The position numbers and the translations under genes are program-made. The notes under the pieces are model-generated. The model did no database searches and was not told the DNA's origin. It saw only the letters and a list, made by a program, of their open reading frames with translations. This document shows positions 50,786-59,719 of a DNA stretch of 64,000 nucleotides, piece by piece. Each line of letters opens with the position of its first letter. Position 1 is the stretch's first letter. This DNA comes from Thermococcus sp. MV5. Its GTDB lineage: Archaea; Methanobacteriota_B; Thermococci; Thermococcales; Thermococcaceae. Where the stretch lies: assembly GCF_012027425.1 (NCBI RefSeq), contig NZ_SNUE01000005.1, positions 62,001-126,000 on the forward strand, written 5' to 3'.

Positions 50786-52042
50786 TTACTTTCCCTCCTT
50801 TTCTAAAACTTCTCTTGCAATTCTTATCAATAAAGAGTCGGATACAGTACTTTTTAGAGTGTTAGCTGTCTCTTTAACTTTATATGCTATTTTTCTCATA
50901 ACTTCAGGATCTTCTACTGTAATCCCCAATTCTGCCAACCTTTCTGCAACAAATGAAGTTCCACTTCCTTTTGAAACTACATATTCCAATTTTCTTCCAA
51001 CTGCTTCAGGCATGAATGGGAGCATTCCCGTAAGCTTACCTGCTTCTCTTGCTTTTCTGTGCATCCAAGTGATCCATCCAGCTGTGTATTTGAATTGGTT
51101 CTCTCCAACTATGGGTTTGTTTACTGCGACTTTTACTTTTGATATCTCTTCAACGATTTTCGAGACTTCATATAGTTTTTCTAGCTTTATATTTGTCTTT
51201 ACACCAAGTAAAAATTCTAATGCAACTGCAATTTCCTCTAGCGATAACAAACCAACTCTCTCTCCAAGGCCGTTAACTGTTACATGAAGTCCTTCAATTC
51301 CAGAAGCTACGGCGACTAAAGCACCAGCAGTTGCTAACCCAAAGTCATTGTGTATGTGTAGTTCTAAGGGAGTCTTACCAGCAGCCTCTTTAAGCCGTTT
51401 CATCACGTATTCCATGGCCCAGGGAAGGGCGTCTCCATACGTGTCACATATGGTAATCCTGTCTACATGAGCCTCTACTAATGCTTTTACGTTCTTTTCT
51501 ACAAACTCTAGGGGGGCCTTGAAGTCGTCCCAAGGCATTGCCACTACATAAAGGCCATGTTCCTTTGCGTATAATGCAGCGTTAAGGCCTCTTTCAATAA
51601 TTTCTTCTGGCTTTAAATTCCAGAATACCTTCCCTTGCCAAGGATTTCCAACAAAATCCAAGACAATCCCTTCTAAGTCAAGTTTTAAAGCTAAATCTGT
51701 GTCTTCTTTTTTCCAGCTTACAAAGGAGAGAAGCTTTGCATTGAGGCCCATATTTACTAACTCTTTTGCGGCCTCTTCATCATCCTTTGAAAGGAAGGGG
51801 ATTAGTTCTATTCTGTCTATGCCAAGCTCATCTAGAGCCTTTGCAATCATCACTATCTCATCTCTCTTAAAGGCCACTCCTGGCATTTGTTGGCCTTCTC
51901 TAATTGTGGCATCATGTAGTACTACTCTTTCAGGGGGAGTTATTTTGGAGCGTACTTCCTCAATCCAATTGTAAGGGGTCAACCAATACTTTTCGGTATC
52001 CCATTTTTCTTTATTTGGCAAATCCAATCTTACCACCTCCAT
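50786..52042 (-). CDS. HMGL-like/isopropylmalate synthase family enzyme
   Basis: A 418-residue protein of the DRE-TIM metallolyase family. The motif HDATIREGQQMPG (residues 43-55) replaces the usual DTTLRDGEQ; the metal His pair is in LELHIHNDFGLATAGAL near residue 205, and VNGLGERVGLLSLEEIAVAL follows. Members perform Claisen condensation or aldol cleavage (2-isopropylmalate, homocitrate, HMG-CoA). The C-terminal regulatory domain of LeuA is lacking. Within this operon it is more likely to be catabolic than for leucine, as no leuB-D genes are near. Confidence 0.82.
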   Translation of the reverse strand: MEVVRLDLPNKEKWDTEKYWLTPYNWIEEVRSKITPPERVVLHDATIREGQQMPGVAFKRDEIVMIAKALDELGIDRIELIPFLSKDDEEAAKELVNMGLNAKLLSFVSWKKEDTDLALKLDLEGIVLDFVGNPWQGKVFWNLKPEEIIERGLNAALYAKEHGLYVVAMPWDDFKAPLEFVEKNVKALVEAHVDRITICDTYGDALPWAMEYVMKRLKEAAGKTPLELHIHNDFGLATAGALVAVASGIEGLHVTVNGLGERVGLLSLEEIAVALEFLLGVKTNIKLEKLYEVSKIVEEISKVKVAVNKPIVGENQFKYTAGWITWMHRKAREAGKLTGMLPFMPEAVGRKLEYVVSKGSGTSFVAERLAELGITVEDPEVMRKIAYKVKETANTLKSTVSDSLLIRIAREVLEKEGK

Positions 52043-52050
52043 AATATAAC

Positions 52051-52821
52051 CTAAACATCATCCTTTCCAAGCAATTTTGTCCATGGATGACGTGGATGAG
52101 GACCGGCCGTGAGTAGAGGATATATCTGAGGAGGATACTTTGCATCAATTTCTTTTATCCTGGTTAGTGCACTTTCTAACTCCTTGACACTCATTCCAAA
52201 CCAAATTTCATCATCCTGGACATGTGCCATAGCTCTCGCTCCTCCGCAGGGAATATTGATCCAGGGATGATTCCCTAAGACAAGAGCTGCTACAATCTCA
52301 CATGCGGCATGGCCATTGAATGCAGAAATCGGTTTTTTGAACTCCGAGTCATAATAGCCTCCCAGAAGTAGATAGGCTTGAGTAGGATTAATTGTTAATA
52401 TAACGCCATCTGGACTAATATTTAGACGATAGAAATCCTTTAATGGGCCAAAAATAGCTTCTTGATATTCTCCCTGTGGGAGATGGACAATATCGTTTAT
52501 CATTTTTTCGTAACCTTCTTCAGTATATTTCTTACCTAAAAGCCATTTTGCTTTTAATTTTTCAGGAAGTCCCTCAAATCCAAGAATATAAGGTCCAAAA
52601 ACACACGCGGCTAAGCTTCTGCTGTCAACTCTATACGTCTTCTCGTGTATTGCTACTAACTTTAAAACCTGGCATAGGGTTAGTTTCCGTCTTAGTTTTT
52701 TGATGGCTTTGTATTTTGAGATTTCATGGGTTTTTACCATCTTAAATGCTATAGGGGCACCTTTAGGTTTGATTCGCTGTTCAAGTTCCTCTGAAATCTC
52801 TTTTGTGTTCGTATCTTTCAC
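52051..52821 (-). CDS. DUF169 family protein
   Basis: A 256-residue protein with the family arrangement: PIAFKMVKT near residue 22, LTLCQVLKLV with a cysteine near residue 50, RSLAACVFGPYILGF near residue 68, FNGHAACEIVAALVLGNHPW near residue 168 and CGGARAMAHVQDDEIWFGM near residue 190. The conserved cysteines suggest metal or cluster binding; function is unknown, and DUF169 genes are common near anaerobic redox enzymes. Start is uncertain: the in-frame GTG at 52821 lies inside the AGGAGGTG ribosome binding site. Confidence 0.8.
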   Translation of the reverse strand: MKDTNTKEISEELEQRIKPKGAPIAFKMVKTHEISKYKAIKKLRRKLTLCQVLKLVAIHEKTYRVDSRSLAACVFGPYILGFEGLPEKLKAKWLLGKKYTEEGYEKMINDIVHLPQGEYQEAIFGPLKDFYRLNISPDGVILTINPTQAYLLLGGYYDSEFKKPISAFNGHAACEIVAALVLGNHPWINIPCGGARAMAHVQDDEIWFGMSVKELESALTRIKEIDAKYPPQIYPLLTAGPHPRHPWTKLLGKDDV

Positions 52822-52836
52822 CTCCTAATAAAAAGC

Positions 52837-54642
52837 TCAGTCGATCTCTTTTACAATCCCATCTTCAGTTAGTCCTCTTAACTCGTAGTATCTTGGTAGC
52901 CATTTTTCTATGGGTGGAACTTGTGTATCCGTCCTGTTTGCATGAGGTGTTGCCATTCTAAGGGGTAACTTATCGTCTTTAGCAGTTATGCCTAGTTCGT
53001 TGTTTATCTTTCTCTGTACTTTCCATATTCTATTTGCAATTTCCATTAATTTCTCAGGAGTGTATTCTTTTCCTGTAACAAAGTAAAGAAGCTTTATTAT
53101 GTCTGTTACAGTCAAACCAGCGGCAAAGGCATATTTGCAGATAATCAACGAGTCGTAGATTATCATTAAGTTCTGCATTTTTATTACAGTTTCAATCAAT
53201 TCATCGCCATCGATGTATCTATTGTCAAAGGCTTTTATGCCAAGTTCAGGCACGGAAATGCCTTTAAATGGCATATGGGGCCATCCTAAATGGTCTGCAC
53301 CACGATTCATAGTTACGTGGCTTAGTCCATGGGACCAGTAGGCTCTACCATCATGGGCGGGCATTTCTAGACCCTTTATTTCTACCGCAAGTTCAGGAGC
53401 TCCTAGTTTCTCTGCAGCTTTTTTAACACCTTCTGCCAAGATATCTCCTATTCCCTCTCTGTGGGCAATTTTTTCAATCAGTTTGTGCACTGTTTCTGCG
53501 TTTCCCCATTCTAGGGTTAGGCCTTCGAGATTCTTGTCTACTATTCCTCTTTCTGCTGCATCAAAAAGGAATCCAATGACGTTTCCGGTTGAAATCGTGT
53601 CTAATCCTAGTCTATCACACATGTTATTGGCTTTGATAATTGCCTCTAAGTCATCTACTAACAAGTTTGAACCTAAAAGGCCCACAGTTTCATATTCTGG
53701 CCCTAATCCAACAAATTCTTTGAAATATTTTCCATTCTTTACTTCCACAAGCCTTTTACATGCAATTGGACAGAATGTACATGCGAACGGACTCTTAAGG
53801 TAGTTTTCTGTTAAACTCTCTCCACTGATCTTAGCAACTTTTTCATCATCCCACTTGCCCCAAAGAAAGTTTCTAATAGGGAGATTCCCGAGCACATGAT
53901 ATCCTTTTACTCCTCCAGCGCTTCCATATCTTCTTAGTCCAGTTCCACCTTTTGTTAGCTTCTTTATCAATTCTTTTAGGAATTCTTTTAGTTCCTCTGG
54001 ATAAGCAACGGGAATTGTTTGTGTGCCTTTTGCTACTATGGCCTTGAGGTTCTTTGACCCCATCACTGCTCCGAGACCGCACCTTCCTCCAAATCCCTCT
54101 TCGTTTGCTATAATAGAAATTTTAACCTTCTTCTCTCCAGCAGGCCCTATAGCTAGGGCCTTTATTGTTGAGTCGTTTAAGTCCTTTCTGAGGGACTCTA
54201 TTGTTTCGTGTATATCCCTACCCCAATATTTGCTTGCATCTCTAATCTCTGCGTTTCCATCATGGAGGAATAAGTAAACAGGTTTTTCAGCTTTTCCTTT
54301 TACAATTATTGCGTCAAATCCTGCTTTTTTCATTTCGATCGCAAACCTTGTTCCAATATGGGTCTCACCCCATATTCCAGTTTCTGGAGAAATAGAGCCG
54401 ACAGTTACTCTTCCTCCATTAGGAATTCCATCGATGGTTAAAGGACCAGTAGCAAAAACCATTATGTTGGACTCATCCTCGGGATCTTTAATCTTTTTAA
54501 GATTCTCATGTATGATATGGGCAGCGTATCCAGTTCCACCCATATATTTCTCATAGATTTTGGGATCGGCCTCTAGAACCTCGAGTTTGTTTTCACTCAA
54601 ATCAACATTTAGTATTTTTCCAGTATATCCAAACCATTCCAT
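52837..54642 (-). CDS. Aldehyde ferredoxin oxidoreductase family tungsten enzyme, copy 1
   Basis: About 601 residues, the usual AOR length. FGYTGKILNVDLSENKLEVL opens the N-terminal domain, GGRCGLGAVMGSKNLKAIVA near residue 187 is a pterin-contact element, and the cluster ligands are CTFCPIAC (about residues 288-295) plus the cysteine in LIICKYAF near residue 502. AOR enzymes oxidise aldehydes to acids with ferredoxin as acceptor. The ATG at 54642 follows GAGGTG; an upstream GTG at 54651 is less well placed. A dedicated ferredoxin gene precedes it in the operon. Confidence 0.92.
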   Translation of the reverse strand: MEWFGYTGKILNVDLSENKLEVLEADPKIYEKYMGGTGYAAHIIHENLKKIKDPEDESNIMVFATGPLTIDGIPNGGRVTVGSISPETGIWGETHIGTRFAIEMKKAGFDAIIVKGKAEKPVYLFLHDGNAEIRDASKYWGRDIHETIESLRKDLNDSTIKALAIGPAGEKKVKISIIANEEGFGGRCGLGAVMGSKNLKAIVAKGTQTIPVAYPEELKEFLKELIKKLTKGGTGLRRYGSAGGVKGYHVLGNLPIRNFLWGKWDDEKVAKISGESLTENYLKSPFACTFCPIACKRLVEVKNGKYFKEFVGLGPEYETVGLLGSNLLVDDLEAIIKANNMCDRLGLDTISTGNVIGFLFDAAERGIVDKNLEGLTLEWGNAETVHKLIEKIAHREGIGDILAEGVKKAAEKLGAPELAVEIKGLEMPAHDGRAYWSHGLSHVTMNRGADHLGWPHMPFKGISVPELGIKAFDNRYIDGDELIETVIKMQNLMIIYDSLIICKYAFAAGLTVTDIIKLLYFVTGKEYTPEKLMEIANRIWKVQRKINNELGITAKDDKLPLRMATPHANRTDTQVPPIEKWLPRYYELRGLTEDGIVKEID

Positions 54643-54681
54643 CTTCTTCACCTCTTCTAAACAGAAAAATGAAAGCTAAAA

Positions 54682-55164
54682 TCAAGGATCCTCAATGATT
54701 TGTTTTGTCAACGTGATTATTGTTTTGTTTTGTTCATGGGCCACTTTGCTGGCCAGTGGGTGAACGAATTGAATGGCCTCTGTCGGGCAGTATTTTGCAC
54801 ACTGAGGATCCCCATCACACAAATCACATATTGTTATCTGGTTAAGTACTGGATCTAGGATAATACCATTGTATGGACAAGCTTTGATACACAGTCTACA
54901 ACGAGTACATTTGTCATGATCCACAACGATAGCTCCGGTTTCGGGGTATACTGATAATGCATCAAATGGGCAGGCTTGAATACAGAATTTCTCTTCACAT
55001 TGGACACACACGTTTACAACGTCCAAGTTTTCTTGTTCCTTTCTAAGGACTCTAATCCTACTTCGGTCAGGGTTTATCACACCTAAATGATAAGCTGAAC
55101 ACACTATGGAGCAAACATTACATCCTGAGCATTTTTCAGGATAGAAAACCAACATTCCCTTCAT
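54682..55164 (-). CDS. Four-cluster ferredoxin partner of AOR
   Basis: A 160-residue iron-sulfur protein with 16 ligand cysteines in four groups: CSGCNVCSIVC (residue 12), CVQCEEKFCIQACP (residue 53), CTRCRLCIKACP (residue 86) and CDLCDGDPQCAKYCP (residue 113), enough for four [4Fe-4S] clusters. The arrangement matches the electron-transfer subunits (HycB/AorA-like) that join AOR to other redox partners. Its start overlaps the end of AOR copy 2 by four bases and it is followed by AOR copy 1. Confidence 0.92.
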   Translation of the reverse strand: MKGMLVFYPEKCSGCNVCSIVCSAYHLGVINPDRSRIRVLRKEQENLDVVNVCVQCEEKFCIQACPFDALSVYPETGAIVVDHDKCTRCRLCIKACPYNGIILDPVLNQITICDLCDGDPQCAKYCPTEAIQFVHPLASKVAHEQNKTIITLTKQIIEDP

Positions 55165-57080
55165 TCTTCTCCCCCCTTAATAAGGCCTCTTTTTCTGAGA
55201 TCTTCTTCGATTTCATGGACTTCTAGTTCTTTGAGAATCTGTGGTTTAGGTGCTGTAGTCTTCGGATCGAGCCCTCTAAGTGCATAATATGCATCGAGTA
55301 GCTTCTCAAACTTCTCACGTGGGAATATTTTGGTGTCCCCCTTCTCATTTATTGGAAGAGGTTCTTCGAAGACCCTTCTTGGGAGATAATCATGTTCTCT
55401 GCGCAGTCCGTATCTTACATTCTCTGCTCTTTCGGTTAGTATTGTCCTATGAGCAGCTTTTGCAAAGTCCTCAGGGGTCAAATTAAGGCCAGTTGCGGCG
55501 TTATATATCTTAAACATTCCTTTTTCTTTTACTTCCGCAATTTCAGGCGTGGAAGTGTATGAAGAATAGGCCCAATTACAGACTTCGAAGAGGTTTACTA
55601 ATGTTACATAAGTCTCAAAGTGAACAAATACTCTCATTGCCTCGTCTTCTGGGAGTTCATCCCATTTCAAAGATCTTCCACTGCTTAACACAGAAACTCT
55701 CAGGTGATCAGCACCTCTGGTGGCGATGGCATATCTCATGTTGTAGACATTTCCAGCCCGGGGGTCATTAGAGGGCATTGTTAATCCTTTAACTTCTAGT
55801 GCATACCATTCACTCTCAGGTCCAAACTCTTTGATTAACTCTTTTGTACTTTTTGCAAAGAGTTCGCCAATCTTACCTTTTCTGTAAGCTACACTTTTTA
55901 TGATTTCTTCTATTGCTTCAAAGTTTCCCCAAGTAAGTTCTAGACCTCCAACTTGTTCTTTTGTTATTATTCCATTTTCATACAAATCTATTGCAAAAGC
56001 GATGTTGGAGGGTAATGTTGTTGCATCAATTCCATATGCATCACAAAGCTTGTTCAGGTAGATCCCGGCCTCTGTATCCCATCCCCCGGCCCTATATGTG
56101 AGGGATTGGATTGAATAGTATTCTGGGCCTCTCCCTTTTATCAGTCCATACTTTTCACTCTCCATGTATATTGATCTGGTACATGCTATTGGACAAAGGA
56201 AACAGGATCTCCCTTTGACGTGATATTTTAGTATTGTTTCGGCACTTACCTTCTCAAGTTCTTCCTCAGTTGCGTATCCACGGTGGCCATTTTCAATAAT
56301 TAGAGTTCCATGTGCCGAGTGGACTCTATGAAGGAAATTAGATCCTAATAATCTTCCCACCTGAGATGTCATGGGATCATCTAGAAATACCTGCAACAGT
56401 TCTTCAAATGCTTCTTTCCAAGCTTCATAATCTGCTAATTTAATGTCTTTTGTACCACGCACAGAGATAGCTTTTAGATTCTTGGAGCCCATTACAGCAC
56501 CCATTCCAGCTCTTGCAGCTGCGCGGCTTTCGGTTTCTATTATGGCCGCAGTTGCAACTAAATTTTCTCCTGCGGGCCCTATTGCCACGGCCTTTATATT
56601 TCGATCCTCTTCTTTTTCTCTAAGATGGTCAAAGGTTTCGTGGGTAGTCAAACCCCACATGTCTTTGGCACTTTTAATCTCAACATTGTCGTCTTGGATG
56701 GAGAGATAAACGGGTTCTTGAGCTTTACCAGTAATTACTATGAAGTCATAACCGGCATGTTTTAGTTCCATGGCAAAATCTCCACCAGAATTAGAATCTC
56801 CATGAATTCCAGTGGCTGGAGATCTGGCTCCAACGGTGAATCTACCCGAAGCAGGGGCTATTCCCGATAGAGGCCCAGTAGCAAATACTAAGGGGTTTTG
56901 GGGATCTAAAGGATCTCTCTCAGGATCTACAAGGTCAAAAAGAAGTTTTGCAACAAATCCACGCCCACCAATGTACTTTACAGCAAGTTCAGGATCAAGA
57001 TCTTTTGTTAGAATTTTGTTCTTAGATAAGTCGACCCAAAGGGTCTTTCCTGCATATCCACCTTCAATATGTATACTCAT
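55161..57080 (-). CDS. Aldehyde ferredoxin oxidoreductase family tungsten enzyme, copy 2
   Basis: About 639 residues, some 40 longer than copy 1. Key elements: YAGKTLWVDLSKNKI at the start, GGRGFVAKLLFDL (residues 38-50), AGMGAVMGSKNLKAISV near residue 191, the cluster ligands CFLCPIAC at residues 293-300 and a late cysteine in EVCNWAYSS. Copy 2 has a longer C-terminus (residues about 600-639). GGAGGAAGG leads to the ATG at 57080. It is the first gene of the operon, preceded by a 31-base dyad. Substrate is unknown. Confidence 0.92.
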   Translation of the reverse strand: MSIHIEGGYAGKTLWVDLSKNKILTKDLDPELAVKYIGGRGFVAKLLFDLVDPERDPLDPQNPLVFATGPLSGIAPASGRFTVGARSPATGIHGDSNSGGDFAMELKHAGYDFIVITGKAQEPVYLSIQDDNVEIKSAKDMWGLTTHETFDHLREKEEDRNIKAVAIGPAGENLVATAAIIETESRAAARAGMGAVMGSKNLKAISVRGTKDIKLADYEAWKEAFEELLQVFLDDPMTSQVGRLLGSNFLHRVHSAHGTLIIENGHRGYATEEELEKVSAETILKYHVKGRSCFLCPIACTRSIYMESEKYGLIKGRGPEYYSIQSLTYRAGGWDTEAGIYLNKLCDAYGIDATTLPSNIAFAIDLYENGIITKEQVGGLELTWGNFEAIEEIIKSVAYRKGKIGELFAKSTKELIKEFGPESEWYALEVKGLTMPSNDPRAGNVYNMRYAIATRGADHLRVSVLSSGRSLKWDELPEDEAMRVFVHFETYVTLVNLFEVCNWAYSSYTSTPEIAEVKEKGMFKIYNAATGLNLTPEDFAKAAHRTILTERAENVRYGLRREHDYLPRRVFEEPLPINEKGDTKIFPREKFEKLLDAYYALRGLDPKTTAPKPQILKELEVHEIEEDLRKRGLIKGGEE

Positions 57081-57099
57081 ATAACCTTCCTCCATTAAA

Positions 57100-57130
57100 A
57101 ATTTCAATATATGGTATACAAATTGAAATT
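57100..57130 (-). promoter_or_regulatory. Large dyad upstream of the AOR operon
   Basis: AATTTCAAT (57100-57108) and ATTGAAATT (57122-57130) are a perfect nine-base inverted repeat around a core holding the palindrome GTATAC (57114-57119). Further GGTATA words lie at about 57142-57147 and 57218-57223. The dyad begins 20 bases ahead of the start codon, so it would cover the transcription start. Confidence 0.6.
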
Positions 57131-57261
57131 CTTAAGCTTTTTGGTATAGATATTATGAAAGAAATTATAACATTATGTAAAAAGAAATTGGAATTTTCAT
57201 ACTATATAATCCCCCTATGGTATAACACAAATGAAGTTAAAAGAAAAAAACTAATACTCTT

Positions 57262-58071
57262 TTACTCTTTTTCAACAATTGCAACGGCTCTGACCCATCC
57301 AGCACTTGCTTTCTCAATCTTTATTGGGAAAAGAACTACTACGAAACCTGTTGGTTTTGGTATTTTGTCTAGGTTTGCAAGTCTTTCCAGATGTATATAT
57401 TCCCTTTCCCTTCCAACATTGTGGGCTGGCCAGAGAACACTTTTATCTCCAGTTCTCTTGTATTCTTCTCCCATTACTTTAAATGCTCTATCAAATCCAA
57501 ATGCATCAATCCCCATAACTTTCACGCCTTGGTCAATTATGTAAAGGGTTGCTTCTCGGCTCATTCCTGGGTGGGCTTCAAAATACTCTCTTGTTCCCCA
57601 TTTCTTATCCCATCCAGTATGAATTAAGACGATGTCCCATGGTTGAAGTTTGTAATTAATTTTTTTCAAAGCTTCTTTCACGTCTTCTTCGGTTATAAGT
57701 TCTCCAGGCCCTTTATGTGTCATGTCTAGGACTACTCCATTTCCAATACACCATTCAAGAGGTACCTCATCGATAGTTTTTGCTTTCATTTTACCATTTT
57801 CAGTTGTGGGAAAGAAATGCCAAGGAGCATCCATGTGAGTACCGATGTGAGTAGCCAAAGTTAATTCTTCCCAAGCTTGTGAGTGATACTCATAAAATGG
57901 TGGTCCGGGAGGGAAGTCTATAGGATTTATTCCTGTGGGAACTGAATTTAGCCTAGCACCTTGTTCATGGTTCCATTGGGTCATCTTTACATACCCTACA
58001 ATGTCAGGCATAAAGGGCTGTATTGGCAGTGTCAAATCAATTAACTGATATTTTTCTCTGTCCCAAAACAA
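57262..58071 (-). CDS. Cyclase/kynurenine-formamidase-fold metal hydrolase
   Basis: A 269-residue protein of the cyclase family. The metal-binding signature HIGTHMDAPWHFF near residue 95 is clear, and DIVLIHTGWDKKWGT near residue 165 and VKVMGIDAFGFDRAF near residue 208 agree. Relatives hydrolyse cyclic or formyl amides (kynurenine formamidase, isatin hydrolase). The start is a TTG six bases after GGAGGTGG. Monocistronic, with GGTATA at about 58104-58109 near its predicted transcription start. Confidence 0.87.
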   Translation of the reverse strand: MFWDREKYQLIDLTLPIQPFMPDIVGYVKMTQWNHEQGARLNSVPTGINPIDFPPGPPFYEYHSQAWEELTLATHIGTHMDAPWHFFPTTENGKMKAKTIDEVPLEWCIGNGVVLDMTHKGPGELITEEDVKEALKKINYKLQPWDIVLIHTGWDKKWGTREYFEAHPGMSREATLYIIDQGVKVMGIDAFGFDRAFKVMGEEYKRTGDKSVLWPAHNVGREREYIHLERLANLDKIPKPTGFVVVLFPIKIEKASAGWVRAVAIVEKE

Positions 58072-58302
58072 GGTTTGCCACCTCCAAATGTCTGATCACT
58101 TGGTATATTTCATGAAACTATTTAACTTTTTTGGTTTGACTTCCATGCTATTAGTAGGCCCATATCAAAAATAAATTTTAATAATATAAAACATTTTGAT
58201 ACATAGTAAAGCAACCTAGAAGAAAGACACACCCCCACCCCATGATAATAAGTTATAAAAAAGAGGAAAATTGAATCTAACGTTTCTATGATAACAATGT
58301 AT

Positions 58303-58593
58303 TTAGAGAGCTCCGCCATGTACTACTGGTAGGAAGAAGACTTCCTCTCCATCTTCTAATTGGACTCTGGGTAAGTCTTTAGGTATCAATACCCGGCCTC
58401 TTACAATGATAGTTGAAAATTCAAAGATTTTATTAGGATTATCCTCAAAAAACTCTGCCAGTTGAGGGTATCTTTGAAAGAGCATCTCAACTAACTCTTG
58501 AACAGTAAGAGGAGATTTATCTATTTCGAGTGTTTCCTTATGTTTTTTTATTTTTTCGTAAAATGGTCCTCCATATGTTAAAGTTAGTTTCAC
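58303..58593 (-). CDS. MoaD/ThiS-like protein with a GGAL tail
   Basis: A 96-residue beta-grasp protein (MKLTLTYGGPFYEKIKKHKE, later VQLEDGEEVFFLPVVHGG). The C-terminus is GGAL and not GG, so two residues would need removal before the diglycine could be adenylated, unless the protein does not act as a sulfur carrier. GTG start overlapping the stop of the PPDK-N-like gene (GTGA), so both are translationally coupled. A role in tungstopterin supply for the two AORs is plausible. Confidence 0.82.
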   Translation of the reverse strand: MKLTLTYGGPFYEKIKKHKETLEIDKSPLTVQELVEMLFQRYPQLAEFFEDNPNKIFEFSTIIVRGRVLIPKDLPRVQLEDGEEVFFLPVVHGGAL

Positions 58594-59657
58594 TCCTTAC
58601 ACCTCAATTTATGTTTCAGCACTCTCGGTTTTTGGATTTTTCCCTTTTTGACATTCCAAACTGTTTCCGCTCGGGCCTGTACAATTTTAACTTTTCCTGG
58701 GAAATCTTCGTATCTGTCTATTGCCCATTCAATATCCATAAAGATGCCATAATGCTCCTCAATCTTTTTAGCATATTCCACAAGTAGTGCTATCTCTTTC
58801 TCATTGATTGAAGGCATTTTTCTGAATTGTGGAAATACAGGAAGCTCTTTCACGGTTTGAGTGTAAGGGTCCCAGTCGATTCTTATAGTCTTTTCTGCAA
58901 TCTGCTTCTTTATAATCCGTTTAGTGTTTTTATCCACTACAAAGTGGTCTGGGATTACTCTTCCACTCACAACCGCTTCTCCTAATCCCCAGCTTCCTTC
59001 AATCACTATCTCATTTTCATCTCCAGTAATGGGATTTACTGTGAACATAACTCCAGCGGCTTTAGAACGCACCATAGCCTGGATAACCACTGCCATGTAC
59101 ACATTTTCGTGGGGGATGTTCATCTGATTTCTGTATACAATAGCTCTCGGAGTGTAAAGACTTGCCCAGCACTTTTTCACGTGTTTAATCACACTCTCTG
59201 GGGTTGAGACATACAAATATGTATCTTGCATGCCAGCAAAACTGGCACTTGGTAAATCTTCAGCAGTTGCTGAACTTCTTACAGCCACTTTAGTGTTTTT
59301 TTCTTTTTTTATTTTGCAAAGTTTTTCATAAGCCTCAACTAACTCTTTTTCAAAGTTTTTATCTAATTTTGCTGAGATTATCATGTTCTGTATTTTTTCA
59401 GCGGTTTCTTTTATTTCAGAAGGCTTAGTTATACTTTTAGTTTCTCTTAACAGACGTTGGATCTCCTCCCAGATTCCAGTTTGTGTCATAAAGTTCTTGA
59501 ACGCCGTTGAAGTTACCACAAACCCTTCTGGAACTCTTATTCCTATGGAGACCAGTTCCCCAAGATTTGCACCTTTTCCGCCAACTATACTTAAGTCATC
59601 TTTACTTATATCTTCAAACCACAGGATATTTTTCTTATATTTTTCAGGAATTGACAT
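58590..59657 (-). CDS. PEP-synthase-like ATP-binding subunit (phenylphosphate synthase beta-like)
   Basis: A 355-residue (40 kDa) stand-alone PPDK N-terminal ATP-grasp domain: GGKGANLGELVSIGIRVPEG near residue 23, VAVRSSATAEDLPSASFAGM near residue 124, NPITGDENEIVIEGSWGLGE near residue 206 and QARAETVWN at the end. It lacks the phosphohistidine and PEP/pyruvate barrel domains. It must therefore pass phosphate to a histidine on another protein, most probably the 609-residue product at 45092. The size matches the second subunit of phenylphosphate synthase. Operon with MoaD-like gene. Confidence 0.8.
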   Translation of the reverse strand: MSIPEKYKKNILWFEDISKDDLSIVGGKGANLGELVSIGIRVPEGFVVTSTAFKNFMTQTGIWEEIQRLLRETKSITKPSEIKETAEKIQNMIISAKLDKNFEKELVEAYEKLCKIKKEKNTKVAVRSSATAEDLPSASFAGMQDTYLYVSTPESVIKHVKKCWASLYTPRAIVYRNQMNIPHENVYMAVVIQAMVRSKAAGVMFTVNPITGDENEIVIEGSWGLGEAVVSGRVIPDHFVVDKNTKRIIKKQIAEKTIRIDWDPYTQTVKELPVFPQFRKMPSINEKEIALLVEYAKKIEEHYGIFMDIEWAIDRYEDFPGKVKIVQARAETVWNVKKGKIQKPRVLKHKLRCKE

Positions 59658-59719
59658 ATTCCCAACTCCTTGTGTCTAAATATCTTATTTACATGTAATA
59701 TATCAAACTTTTTAAACCT

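Noticed and set aside
52837-57080. AOR-family genes read as class II benzoyl-CoA reductase (BamB)
   Set aside because: They have ordinary AOR lengths and motifs and lack the accompanying Bam subunits other than one ferredoxin-like protein.
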